The notes under the pieces were generated by a model. It saw nothing but the letters and a program-made list of their open reading frames with translations. It searched no databases and was not told where the DNA came from. The position numbers and the translations under genes were made by a program. From a virus, in the IMG/VR virus record IMGVR_UViG_3300020578_000043, positions 1 to 64,000 of that record: a DNA stretch of 64,000 nucleotides. One strand, written 5' to 3'. Of this stretch, positions 25,962 through 34,526 are shown piece after piece (within the stretch, counting starts at the first letter, position 1; the number at the start of each line of letters is the position of its first letter).

Positions 25962-26993
25962 TTATTGACAAGAATGAGCAGCGCTTAACAGCGTTGCGAC
26001 GGCAATGACTCGTTTCTTTGTTAGATCAGATGAGTCACCCACCTTCGCCTTTTGAACGATCAAGTTGCATAACAACATGTGATCATCAGTCGCCGGGATA
26101 CCTATGAGGCAGCTTACTGTCTCTTCGACGCATGATCCGTCAGCAGGATCGAACATGGGTCTATTCTTTCCACCCAACGTGCATGCTGGTGCTTTAGAAG
26201 GATCACCAATGTTTGCAATGATCTGCGGAGCGGATTGAATGAACACGTCCATCATTTTCATTGCAGATGCAGTTGAATGCTCTTCTTTTTCTCCAAGACG
26301 AGAATCAAGCTTGGGATATCCCAATGCATCCTTAGCTGTGAAGTACAAGTAGCCTGCCGTTGACGGTTTAGATACACAATACCCATCGGCTGCATCTGGT
26401 GAGTTGTTTCCGACATCGAGGCAACCTCTGTTGTTCTGATTGAGCTTGTCGTCTTGGTTGCAGAAGCAAGACTCATTTGCTGGGCAAAGCGGATCATTTG
26501 TGCCGTTGGCGTCAGTCACAGCCATCTCGCATGCCGCGCCGCTACCACCGAAGATGCTACCTAACGTCATCGTCTGACCAAAGACGCTGACTTGCGTCGT
26601 ACGAACATCTGAGACATTTCCAGGAGGAATGCTGACCCCTCTGCTTCTCAAGAACGTTCCGAGCTGGGCATAAGAGGGTTTACGACATCCATGCAATCTT
26701 GACATGATCTCATCAGCAGCAGGAACTTCAAATTGAGGAAGAGGATCACTCATCCCAGTTCCTGTTGAGACCGTCGCCTGAGGGGTTTCTGAAGATCCTC
26801 CCATTCCGCTTGTAGTGGACGACGAAGTGACTGCTATGACAGTCGAGTCAGTCACATGTTGAGGGTCTTCAACGCTTGGACAGTCATTTGCTCCAACGTC
26901 AGGTGCCGTTGATCCGCAAGAATTGACCCATAAAAATGTTGCAAATACTCCAAGCAGTGACCATAACAGGTTTTTTGTACGTTTTTTTTGCAT
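25962..26993 (-). CDS. Cys-rich predicted lipoprotein
   Basis: 343 residues. A basic start (MQKKRTKN), a hydrophobic core (LLWSLLGVFATFLWV) and NSC at residues 24-26 form a lipoprotein signal with Cys26 as the lipid site. A Ser/Thr/Gly linker follows (about residues 48-85), then a Cys-rich domain with many paired cysteines (CEM, CPANESCFCN, CVEETVSC), suggesting disulfides in the periplasm or on the surface. It starts one base after the stop of the upstream lipoprotein region (stop 26997, ATG 26993) with a GAGG ribosome site. No catalytic motif is recognised. The shared linker style with its neighbour suggests a common site of action. Confidence 0.65.
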   Translation of the reverse strand: MQKKRTKNLLWSLLGVFATFLWVNSCGSTAPDVGANDCPSVEDPQHVTDSTVIAVTSSSTTSGMGGSSETPQATVSTGTGMSDPLPQFEVPAADEIMSRLHGCRKPSYAQLGTFLRSRGVSIPPGNVSDVRTTQVSVFGQTMTLGSIFGGSGAACEMAVTDANGTNDPLCPANESCFCNQDDKLNQNNRGCLDVGNNSPDAADGYCVSKPSTAGYLYFTAKDALGYPKLDSRLGEKEEHSTASAMKMMDVFIQSAPQIIANIGDPSKAPACTLGGKNRPMFDPADGSCVEETVSCLIGIPATDDHMLLCNLIVQKAKVGDSSDLTKKRVIAVATLLSAAHSCQ

Positions 26994-26996
26994 GGC

Positions 26997-28475
26997 TTAG
27001 AACCTCGTGAAGTCATCTGAAATCAGGACCGTGCGTAGTACCTGTTTTAAGTTATATCCGTTACCCTTAAATTGTGCAACTAGCTTGGACAACGTCACAA
27101 TCTCAGGATTCGGATCCTTCCTATCAGGTAGACTCACCCAGGATCGACCACCCACCTCGGTGATGTCAGGTCGTCCCATTGCATAGTTCCACGCTCGTTT
27201 CACCGCACATTCGATGACCTCATCGTCTTTAGACATCCGTTGACCTAACTCTGTAAGGTTTGACGCAGATCCAGACGTCTCAATGCCGTCGACCCTCATC
27301 ATCTTCTTCCATGCAGTTCCGTTCTGGCCACCGTTTGGGCATTTTGAAGGTTCGATGCACAACCAATCGGACAACTTTGCTCGAGGTGAACCGTTCACCG
27401 GAACGAACACCGAGTATTCCCCTGCTGGTGTCAACATCTGGAAGATTCCCTTTGAGTCAAATTGGCTGAACAAGGGCGCTCTGTGATTCCACGTTGAGTG
27501 ACAGTTGGCGCAGACGTTGCTAGAATTGTAATCATGAAAATCTACCCGACCTCCGTTACACTTACCAGCAATCTCGTTAACGGGCCACTTATTGTTGTAC
27601 CCAGGAATGGATTTTTGATCTCCGCACGGTGGATCAACCGGAGGTTGATCGGTCGGCTCACCGCCTGATTGTTCATTACCGTTTTTGCACAGGAATGTCT
27701 CATGAAAGAAACGATTCCTCCTGAAGGACAGGTTGCCGTAGTACAGGCTTTGAGCACCAGGATCTGTCAAGATTCCTGAATGATTCATCCCGGCAGGAAG
27801 ATTGCTACAAGACCCATCAACAAAGGTGTTGCTTGCAGGATTAAAAGTAGGACATGTATTAGACTGTTGAGTGAGGATGTTACGCCAATCTTTTCCTTCA
27901 TAGACGACCTTTGCCGCAAATGATGGAGCAGTGTCACGAGTCGGTTCACCTGCCGTCGTCGATGCACCGCCCATCTTGAACGTATATTTGAAGAACTCGA
28001 CCAGAGTCGCAGCGAACCGCGGATCGGCAAGCTTCTTATCGATCAATTCCTCATACTTCGCAGCCTGCACGTCGGGAGGAAGATCACCGAGTTCATAGAT
28101 CTCTGACAACGTCGGGACATCTCCAACTAGAAGAATGCTAGCCGTACGAAGAGCTTCTGAGTAGTCGGTTTCCCTTTCGTCTAGTTCTGTCATCTCTTGC
28201 TTCTGTTCTTGACTCGAACCTGTCGAAACCGTCGTCGTCGAGGGTGAGGTCGTGACGCCTGACACTGTCTCTGCAGAAGTTGAAGCGACGGTCGTCTGGG
28301 ATGAGACGTCAGACGTCGAAGGGACATGCGGGGTGGGACAATCTTCAAAGACAGCCGACGTGTCGCCGGCCAGCTTGTAAGGATTCTGACGTTCACAACC
28401 GTAGATCGACAAGGTACTTGCAAGACCAACCGAGATCAATCCATGCTTGATGATATCTTTCTTTTCCATAGCCAT
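26997..28475 (-). CDS. CXXCH-containing predicted lipoprotein (bacterial DUF1585/DUF1549-like)
   Basis: 492 residues. A lipoprotein signal ends at Cys27 (STLSIYGC). A Ser/Thr-rich linker spans about 52-95. Then comes a helical domain (ALRTASILLVGDVPTLSEIY...KYEELIDKKLADPRF) like the DUF1549/PSCyt2-type proteins of Planctomycetes and delta-type bacteria. A single CANCH motif (residues 322-326) could bind heme c, and the C-terminus (KGNGYNLKQVLRTVLISDDFTR) resembles DUF1585. Redox-type periplasmic lipoproteins like this are bacterial; a phage copy is odd. No clear ribosome site is seen at ATG 28475, and a 136-base gap precedes it. First gene of the exported cassette. Confidence 0.6.
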   Translation of the reverse strand: MAMEKKDIIKHGLISVGLASTLSIYGCERQNPYKLAGDTSAVFEDCPTPHVPSTSDVSSQTTVASTSAETVSGVTTSPSTTTVSTGSSQEQKQEMTELDERETDYSEALRTASILLVGDVPTLSEIYELGDLPPDVQAAKYEELIDKKLADPRFAATLVEFFKYTFKMGGASTTAGEPTRDTAPSFAAKVVYEGKDWRNILTQQSNTCPTFNPASNTFVDGSCSNLPAGMNHSGILTDPGAQSLYYGNLSFRRNRFFHETFLCKNGNEQSGGEPTDQPPVDPPCGDQKSIPGYNNKWPVNEIAGKCNGGRVDFHDYNSSNVCANCHSTWNHRAPLFSQFDSKGIFQMLTPAGEYSVFVPVNGSPRAKLSDWLCIEPSKCPNGGQNGTAWKKMMRVDGIETSGSASNLTELGQRMSKDDEVIECAVKRAWNYAMGRPDITEVGGRSWVSLPDRKDPNPEIVTLSKLVAQFKGNGYNLKQVLRTVLISDDFTRF

Positions 28476-28611
28476 ATAGACATAGGTACCACAAGAATTA
28501 AAAAAGTATAAATCTGATGTAAACCACGGCGGATTTTATCCGATTTTTCTAGAAAGATCGTCACGTCATCTTAGCAGAAGATGATGAGCAGTGTCGGCCA
28601 CATGCGACACA

Positions 28612-29031
28612 TTATTTCTGCGCGCGGAAGGCGATCGCCTTGACTTCGTCGAGCCACTTCAGAAATAGTTCGCCCGGGCCAACAGGTACATCTGGACCAC
28701 CAGGTTTACTTTGGACCTTCGGGCTGTTTCTATTGACGGCAGCTTCTAAAGCCGCGATATAATTTTCTTTATAATTTTTAATCTCATTTTCATCTTTGTT
28801 TTCATCTTTGGCCATGGTCTCGATGTCTTCGAGCGTCTCGTTGATGCTGTTGGTAAGATAATTGGAAAGGTCTTCATCACTCAAGTCGGGTGAGTACATG
28901 TCAAAGAAGCTTCGCCATAGTTCATTTGCGTCTTTATCCAACAATTGATTGATTGGATCGATACGATCTTCACCTTCATTAACAAACCTTCGCCAGCCCT
29001 CAAATAGAACTTTCATGTCTGCGTTTTTCAT
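28612..29031 (-). CDS. Putative internal head protein with cleavable N-terminus
   Basis: 139 residues. The N-terminus MKNADMKVLFEGWRRFVNEGED is a short basic helix ending in V-N-E-G, which fits the relaxed gp21 cleavage pattern seen in four other small proteins here. The rest is acidic and helical (LSDEDLSNYLTNSINETLEDIETMAKDENKDENE), ending in a GPGELFLKWLDEVKA helix. It is placed between the homing endonuclease and the exported cassette, downstream of the capsid gene. Packaging into the prohead is inferred from the N-terminus only. Confidence 0.55.
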   Translation of the reverse strand: MKNADMKVLFEGWRRFVNEGEDRIDPINQLLDKDANELWRSFFDMYSPDLSDEDLSNYLTNSINETLEDIETMAKDENKDENEIKNYKENYIAALEAAVNRNSPKVQSKPGGPDVPVGPGELFLKWLDEVKAIAFRAQK

Positions 29032-29064
29032 ATTGATTATATATACTCACCCCAGGAGACAACA

Positions 29065-30492
29065 TCACGATAAATCGATGACGTATATGTGTGATCCACA
29101 TCCATAAATCCTTGAGACTCTCGCCTCAATTTCAATCTGACGTTCTGACTTACCACCTTTTGCTCTAAACTTGAACCTATCGTAACGAAGTTGGTTATCA
29201 GTGTACCAATAATCTATAGTCGTTGATCCTAGAAAAGAAAACCCTACAGATTTATATCCGCCCCCTTCTCCCACACGTCTATCGACGTACGTCATGATTC
29301 CGCGGTATCCGTTTTTTGCACACCACTCTTTGGCGCGTTTCACCAGCTTAGACAAGCCTCCAGGAACAGAGGTCGCTATAGCCGTGCTGTACCGAGCAAT
29401 TTCTAGGTAACCTTCGTACTTCTTACCGTTCCTCGGAGCACGAAGCGACAGGGCAGCAACGACGATACCGTTCTTATCTCTCAAGCCCCACGTTACCTTG
29501 GACGGGACGTATCCTGCGATGTGCGTAGAATCGAAGAAAGACCTTTGTTCTTGCGTGTTTAATTCGACGACTCTTGTTGACCACGTCTTACACCTGTGAC
29601 GATCCATGACGAGGCGGTGGCGGATCATTGACTCGCATATCGTTCGCTTGTCTCGCCACTCGTCCTCAAAGATCTGCAGCAATTTTATGCCGTTCTTCGC
29701 AGCGAGGACGGATTTTTCTAGATGCTTGTTCTTATCAAAAACCTCTTGTTTAGAACCTTCGCTGTGCCAGTACAACCCATGACACTCTATCCCAAATTTT
29801 TTGGAAGGAACATACACGTCGATTTCCTTCGGAGACATCGCCTTCTTATCACCTGATATCACATCAGGTGCTAGCGATTGGACGAATGTGAACACCTCTA
29901 GTTCCCAATTGGACTTGCTGAATGGGTGGCACTTATAACACCTGCTTCCTCTTTCAAATGCCTGCAGGGTCTTTGGCTGAACTTCTCCACATCGATTACA
30001 TTGAAACTTAAGGTACTGCTCTTGCCGAGAGATGTATTCTTCTAACGGAGTAATGAGGATGAACTCAGATTGCCTCTCCAATAATCTTTCTTTTAGCGTA
30101 GATGTTTCCAACATCTTACTTAAGCTAAGTTTTTCTAGGGTCTCTCGTGTATGGCGGCGACCATAGAATGGGTTACCTTCGCCTGTCATTGATTCAGACT
30201 GGCGCTTTATCCTCGGATCTGTATCCTTAGTTTGCCCCTTATTCCAAGCTTCGGCCTTTCCGCCACGGGCTCCGCCTTCTTTCATAGCGAGACGGGAATG
30301 GTCTTTGCAGAATCTTTTAAAAGAAAAAGAAACGTATCTGACGGAGGATGAACACACTTCGCAAACAGGTTTTTTACCTCCGTGGTATACTTCAACAGTG
30401 TAATCCTCTGATGACAGACCGTGAATTGACCTGATGTGGTTTGTCAGTTTCTTTGCATCATCATGTCGAAAGTCACATAGCCTACAGTCCAT
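29065..30492 (-). CDS. Free-standing homing endonuclease (Vsr/EDxHD-like) with zinc fingers
   Basis: 475 residues. In order: a C2H2-like finger (C3, C6, H19, H24), a second Cys/His cluster (44-65), a NUMOD3-type DNA-binding motif (GEGNPFYGRRHTRETLEKL, about 104-122), a CxxC...CxxC ribbon (165-188), and a PD-(D/E)XK/Vsr-like nuclease core (EIDVYVPSKKFGIECHGLYW with D225, E236, H238; IFEDEW at 274-279). The C-terminal half (GYLEIARYSTAIATSVPGGL, TYVDRRVGEGGGYKSVGF) resembles the GNAT-like part of Hef-type phage homing enzymes. Such enzymes cut related phage genomes and spread their own gene. It lies just after the capsid terminator with its own promoter. Confidence 0.8.
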   Translation of the reverse strand: MDCRLCDFRHDDAKKLTNHIRSIHGLSSEDYTVEVYHGGKKPVCEVCSSSVRYVSFSFKRFCKDHSRLAMKEGGARGGKAEAWNKGQTKDTDPRIKRQSESMTGEGNPFYGRRHTRETLEKLSLSKMLETSTLKERLLERQSEFILITPLEEYISRQEQYLKFQCNRCGEVQPKTLQAFERGSRCYKCHPFSKSNWELEVFTFVQSLAPDVISGDKKAMSPKEIDVYVPSKKFGIECHGLYWHSEGSKQEVFDKNKHLEKSVLAAKNGIKLLQIFEDEWRDKRTICESMIRHRLVMDRHRCKTWSTRVVELNTQEQRSFFDSTHIAGYVPSKVTWGLRDKNGIVVAALSLRAPRNGKKYEGYLEIARYSTAIATSVPGGLSKLVKRAKEWCAKNGYRGIMTYVDRRVGEGGGYKSVGFSFLGSTTIDYWYTDNQLRYDRFKFRAKGGKSERQIEIEARVSRIYGCGSHIYVIDLS

Positions 30493-30519
30493 GTCATTAC
30501 ACCCTTATATGGACTATAT

Positions 30520-30548
30520 AGTATACAGTTGGTTGGATTTTGTTACAA
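30520..30548 (-). promoter_or_regulatory. Candidate sigma70-like promoter of the homing endonuclease
   Basis: TTGTAA (30543-30548) and TATACT (30520-30525) on the minus strand are separated by exactly 17 bases. They match the consensus boxes at four and five of six bases. The -35 box abuts the T-run of the capsid terminator and the endonuclease ATG follows 28 bases after the -10 box. Confidence 0.5.
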
Positions 30549-30585
30549 ATAAAAAAGAAGAAAGGCCACCTTTCGGCGGCCTTTC
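30549..30585 (-). terminator. Intrinsic terminator after the major capsid gene
   Basis: GAAAGGCC (30560-30567) pairs with GGCCTTTC (30578-30585), with partial pairing inside the ten-base interval. On the minus strand it is followed by TTCTTTTTTATTTG. It lies 26 bases after the capsid stop codon. Confidence 0.85.
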
Positions 30586-30611
30586 ATATCAAAGATGGTC
30601 GTTTCCGACTA

Positions 30612-32507
30612 TCAGATGATGTTCATGTCGAGACACGTCACTGTTCCGAAGAAATCGCTGCGAACCATTTTCTTACCGTAGCGAGTCATCACACCCTTAC
30701 GCGGTGTGAAATCTTCCGGTGCGAAGATGGTCGGAGTGACGATGAGCGGAACGTACGGGGCGTAGACGTAGCCGGTCTCGAGGTAGCTGCCGCCCTTGTA
30801 GCCGACGAGGATCTTGTTTCTGACGAAGTAAGGATCCTTGTAGACTGTGAAGCGGTTGCTGAGAGAGCCGATTGCCTCTGCTCCGATTGTGAACGGAGAC
30901 GCGACTTGACCTTCACCGTCGATGGAGAACTTCGGCTTGTAGAGCACCGAAGACTCGAGGACCGTGGCGACGTCCGGGCCGCAAACGAGGAAGTTTGCAG
31001 AGCCGCGGAGTGTCTTGCGGTGGATGGTGTTGGCGACGTCGATGATCGTCTCGACGAGGGTCTCGTACCACTCACGAACTGTACCTGTGAAGGCCGGTCC
31101 GATTGAGAGGGATGAGGCAAGTGTGACCGGTGAACCGGTTGTCTTGTTAACGAACCTGCCTGGAGCACGGCTCCAGTAGTAGTTCGCGCCGTTTGCTTGT
31201 GTGACGAGGTCATTGAGGATCTCGCGGTCGATCTCAAGAGCAATCTGCTCAGAGAGGATCGAGGTGAGCTCGACCTCTGCATCCATTGAGTGGTATGCAT
31301 TGAGGTCTTGTGCGAGTTCCGGTGACCAACGAGCACGTAGCTTGCGGGTCGCCGCGGTGATCGCGAGAGACTCGATCTTGATGTCGATCTCCGGGATTGC
31401 CGGGGACGGTGTTGCACCGAAATCGGACTCGAACGACGGTACCGTGAGGGTCGCACCGGTTCCACCTGAATCAGCGCCGAGGGCAACGACTGAATCAGCC
31501 TTGGCAAAAGTAACGCGACCTGCACCGGCTGTCAATCCCGCCGAGCTGAGACCGTTTGCGCCCTTGACGACGAACTGAACGTGTGTGCCGTTCAATGCAT
31601 CAGGAGTGAAGTATGGAGCAACTGAGTTGCTGAAGTTTCCACGCTTGTTGAGGCGACGAAGGTTAAGAACGCCGCTTCCTCCTTGATATGTTTGACCCCA
31701 TGCCGTTGCATTTCCTCCTAAGCCGCTGAACATTGCGATTTGATCAACTGCGAGAAGATCTGCACCAGACAAAGCACTCGTCGGAACGTAAACGAAGAGA
31801 GCATCGAGAGCGTTGTTTGTGAGATCAGTCTCAACTTGGCTGTCGTAGTCAGCAAAACGACCGTTCGAACCCGAGAACATGCCACCCGAAGAAACGATAA
31901 GACCTGATGTCCATGTATCTCCATTGGTTCCGCCGTAAGCACCAGAATGAACTGTTGCTGCAGAGAAGTCTAGAGCTTGGAGGGAACCGGTAACCTTGGA
32001 ATAACCTGTTCCGACGAGGTCGTACATACCACCAGCTGCAAGAGATCCGGATTGGACTCCACGACCTGTGGGGTTGTTGTAGATAGAGGTACCACGTGAG
32101 TAGGTTGCCTCAGATGACTGACCTGCGGCCTGACCGACGTTGGTTCCGTAGGTGTAATCAAGATAGAAGATGAGGCCAGAGGGGAGACTCATCGGTTGGA
32201 TCGAGACGAGCTCATTGGCGACGAGGCCACCGAACACGCGGCGGACGATTGGGAAGGCGATGTTGCTAAAGCCTTGGATCTGTCCACCGTTGGCAACGTT
32301 GCCGCCGCCTGTTGAGAGAGCTGAGCTCTCCTTCAGGACCTGGGCAGCTTGGTTCTCGAGAAGTTGTGACATCATCTCGCGGCGTTGACCGTCGAGACCA
32401 CGGAGGAGACCGGTGCGGCTCCACTTCTCTGTCAAACGAGCACGCTCAGCACCGACGTGGCGTTCACGGATGCCTTGTGCTAACTGATCAATCGTAAAAG
32501 TCTTCAT
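30612..32507 (-). CDS. 23: Major capsid protein (T4 gp23 family)
   Basis: 631 residues from ATG 32507, which has an ideal ribosome site (AGGAGA); a longer frame upstream lacks one. The N-terminal 60 residues are a charged helix, and L-K-E-S at 58-61 matches the prohead protease site, so maturation after E60 is predicted, as T4 gp23 is cut after E65. After it come segments typical of the family (SNIAFPIVRRVFGGLVANELVSIQPM split over 76-101) and the C-terminal TRYGKKMVRSDFFGTV. The mature protein builds the HK97-fold shell. It is about 110 residues longer than T4 gp23, with Gly/Ser/Asn-rich inserts. A strong terminator follows. Confidence 0.92.
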   Translation of the reverse strand: MKTFTIDQLAQGIRERHVGAERARLTEKWSRTGLLRGLDGQRREMMSQLLENQAAQVLKESSALSTGGGNVANGGQIQGFSNIAFPIVRRVFGGLVANELVSIQPMSLPSGLIFYLDYTYGTNVGQAAGQSSEATYSRGTSIYNNPTGRGVQSGSLAAGGMYDLVGTGYSKVTGSLQALDFSAATVHSGAYGGTNGDTWTSGLIVSSGGMFSGSNGRFADYDSQVETDLTNNALDALFVYVPTSALSGADLLAVDQIAMFSGLGGNATAWGQTYQGGSGVLNLRRLNKRGNFSNSVAPYFTPDALNGTHVQFVVKGANGLSSAGLTAGAGRVTFAKADSVVALGADSGGTGATLTVPSFESDFGATPSPAIPEIDIKIESLAITAATRKLRARWSPELAQDLNAYHSMDAEVELTSILSEQIALEIDREILNDLVTQANGANYYWSRAPGRFVNKTTGSPVTLASSLSIGPAFTGTVREWYETLVETIIDVANTIHRKTLRGSANFLVCGPDVATVLESSVLYKPKFSIDGEGQVASPFTIGAEAIGSLSNRFTVYKDPYFVRNKILVGYKGGSYLETGYVYAPYVPLIVTPTIFAPEDFTPRKGVMTRYGKKMVRSDFFGTVTCLDMNII

Positions 32508-32553
32508 TGTTTTTCTCCTGTTGCGTATCAAAAAGTTGTTAGAAAGTTGTTGC

Positions 32554-34503
32554 TCACTTGCTGATGCCAGCGAGCTTTGCCCAACGCTCTGCCTCAACTC
32601 CCTCTGACAAGGTCTGTGTTGAAGCGGGGCGAGTTGCCTGTGAAGATGATCCGAACACGCGACCCTCTGTCACAGTCCTACGAGGCTTCACCAATGTCTT
32701 GGAGAGGCTCTCGTAAACGAGCTTCGCTTCGCGAATCGTCTCAGCCGCATCGAGTTGCTCAATTACCTGTGCCTTTTGGCGAGCAGTGAGCGACTCTGTC
32801 TGAAGAAGCTTATTCGTGAAGAGGAGCTTCGCGTTGAGCAGATTCGTTTCTGCCAACTTCTTGCTTAGCGTGTTGTCTGTGCTAGCACCAGGTTTGACGC
32901 GGCTATTTGAGCGAGCGTTGACTCCCTCCTTGAGGGATTGTGAAAGGTTATTGAAGCGAACGACTGAGCGATTGTAACGTTCGGCTGCTTCAGCGTATGC
33001 AGCCTTTAATTGAGCCGCACGGGAAGCTGCTTGTCTTGCTTCAACCAAAGTTGTAGCATCTTTTGTGGCAGCATAAAGCTTCTTTAATTGAGAAGCACGA
33101 AGACGTAATGATTCTTGAAGCTTGAGCTCTTTAGCCATTTGTAGACGAACTGACTCATTGGCAGGTTGTCTTTTCTGGACATTCTTGTCCTTGGTATTGT
33201 GCTCGTCGTTGTCTTTTGCTTGACCCATAGAAACTATTTCGTCCACATCAACTTCTAATAAGTCGTCTTCATCGAGGCATTGTTTAGCTTCCATCTTCTT
33301 TTTAGGTGCTTTAGCAGCAGCGGCTGAAGTTCCTTCATCACCACCGGCCTTATCTGTCTCATCCGTCATAGTAAGCTCGTCGAGATAAGCTTCAACTTTT
33401 GCCATGGCATCAATTTCATCCATGCCATACATTTCCTCGTCCATACCGCATGATGCTTCGGTAAGATCCATGTCTAAAGGTTCACCTTCTTCTTCGGCGC
33501 CGCCGAAGTCATCGAACTCTTCAGGACCAGGACGTTCGCCTACTTCAAGTGCGCCTGATTCTGATTCGTCAGCTTCACGAAGAAGCTTCATGAAAGCGAT
33601 TTCACGACGAAGCATGTTTTCATCGATTTCAACGACGGCATCGTCATCAAGGCCCAGTACTTCAAGAAGACCTTCTTCTTTTTCTGGTTCACCTTCTTCA
33701 CCTGGAACTGCTCCAGCTTTAGAGGCTTCTTCTTCGCCTTCTTCGCCTTCATCAGGTTCTTCGCCTTCAGCGCCTTCTTCTTCTTCGCCCTCACCATCGA
33801 GGACGAGATCTACTGATGCATCATCAAGAACTTCTCCTAGGTCAACACCAGGAAGATCCAGTTCGATGGTAACCTTATCTTCATTTAGTCTTCTTTTCAT
33901 TGTTGTCTCCTGAAGCTTTTCTAGCTTTTCTAAACATTTTCTAACTTTCAAACCGTATCCTAACCTGGTGGTAGGATCATCAATCTTCTTGTCTATGAAC
34001 TCATAGATCACGTCGATCATGTCTCCCAAGTGAGACACATTAGAATCAAACTCTGCTGATTCAGTGATTCGTGAGTCCACCTTCGCCAACGCCTCAACCA
34101 TTTTTTCGACGTAGCGTAGCTTTTGTTCCATTTGGCCGGTGGATGACGGCATCTTGGCAGAGACGAGGTTTTTTACGGAAGCATCGAAAGACTCAACCTT
34201 CGCTGAAGGTGCTAGTTGAGCAAGGTCGACGACTAGTTTTTTTGTTGTACGTCTTTTAACTTCTTCGACGTCTTTACCATTGGGTTCAACTATAAGTTTT
34301 TCGCCTTTATCACCACAGCGATTGACGACTTCTTCTTCTTCCACTTCAAGATCTTCGACCGCTTCTGCCAAAAGTTCTTTTTCAATCAGCTCCCGAATGC
34401 GAGGAGCGACCGCCTCGACGACAGCACGTTTCGCATTGTCTTCGGCGATTTCCTTGACCTTCTTCAAATCCGCAATTGCTTCTTCATAGAGCTGCTTTGA
34501 CAT
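32554..34503 (-). CDS. 22: Acidic prohead scaffold/core protein (gp22 position)
   Basis: 649 residues, against 269 for T4 gp22. It sits directly before the capsid gene and after the protease cluster, as gene 22 does. The N-terminal 220 residues are charged helix (SKQLYEEAIADLKKVKEIAE). The middle (about 220-420) is extremely Glu/Asp-rich, and the C-terminal third is basic, Gln/Ala/Leu-rich coiled coil ending in RWAKLAGISK. Several [L/V]-x-E-[A/S/G] sites (LTEA, LQES, LKEG, VTEG, LSEG) would let gp21 degrade it to peptides after assembly. No catalytic motif is seen. The scaffold role is inferred from position, composition and cleavage sites. Confidence 0.7.
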   Translation of the reverse strand: MSKQLYEEAIADLKKVKEIAEDNAKRAVVEAVAPRIRELIEKELLAEAVEDLEVEEEEVVNRCGDKGEKLIVEPNGKDVEEVKRRTTKKLVVDLAQLAPSAKVESFDASVKNLVSAKMPSSTGQMEQKLRYVEKMVEALAKVDSRITESAEFDSNVSHLGDMIDVIYEFIDKKIDDPTTRLGYGLKVRKCLEKLEKLQETTMKRRLNEDKVTIELDLPGVDLGEVLDDASVDLVLDGEGEEEEGAEGEEPDEGEEGEEEASKAGAVPGEEGEPEKEEGLLEVLGLDDDAVVEIDENMLRREIAFMKLLREADESESGALEVGERPGPEEFDDFGGAEEEGEPLDMDLTEASCGMDEEMYGMDEIDAMAKVEAYLDELTMTDETDKAGGDEGTSAAAAKAPKKKMEAKQCLDEDDLLEVDVDEIVSMGQAKDNDEHNTKDKNVQKRQPANESVRLQMAKELKLQESLRLRASQLKKLYAATKDATTLVEARQAASRAAQLKAAYAEAAERYNRSVVRFNNLSQSLKEGVNARSNSRVKPGASTDNTLSKKLAETNLLNAKLLFTNKLLQTESLTARQKAQVIEQLDAAETIREAKLVYESLSKTLVKPRRTVTEGRVFGSSSQATRPASTQTLSEGVEAERWAKLAGISK

Positions 34504-34526
34504 GATCTTTTATTACTCCGTATAAA

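Noticed and set aside
24348-28475. Exported cassette as an assembly artefact of bacterial DNA
   Set aside because: The genes keep the strand, spacing and ribosome-site style of the neighbours and are flanked on both sides by phage-type genes; a chimera cannot be fully excluded without read coverage.
28530-28547. CGGAT/ATCCG hairpin followed by T residues on the plus strand
   Set aside because: Short AT-rich stem oriented against all genes; not convincing.
30540-31106. Plus-strand frame of 188 codons
   Set aside because: Antisense to the capsid gene and its terminator; an acidic shadow product.
30689-31525. Minus-strand frame of 278 codons in another frame of the capsid gene
   Set aside because: Ser/Arg-rich shadow of the capsid gene without a ribosome site.
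33404-33913. Plus-strand Ser/Pro-rich frame of 169 codons
   Set aside because: Mirror image of the Glu/Asp-rich codons of the scaffold gene.
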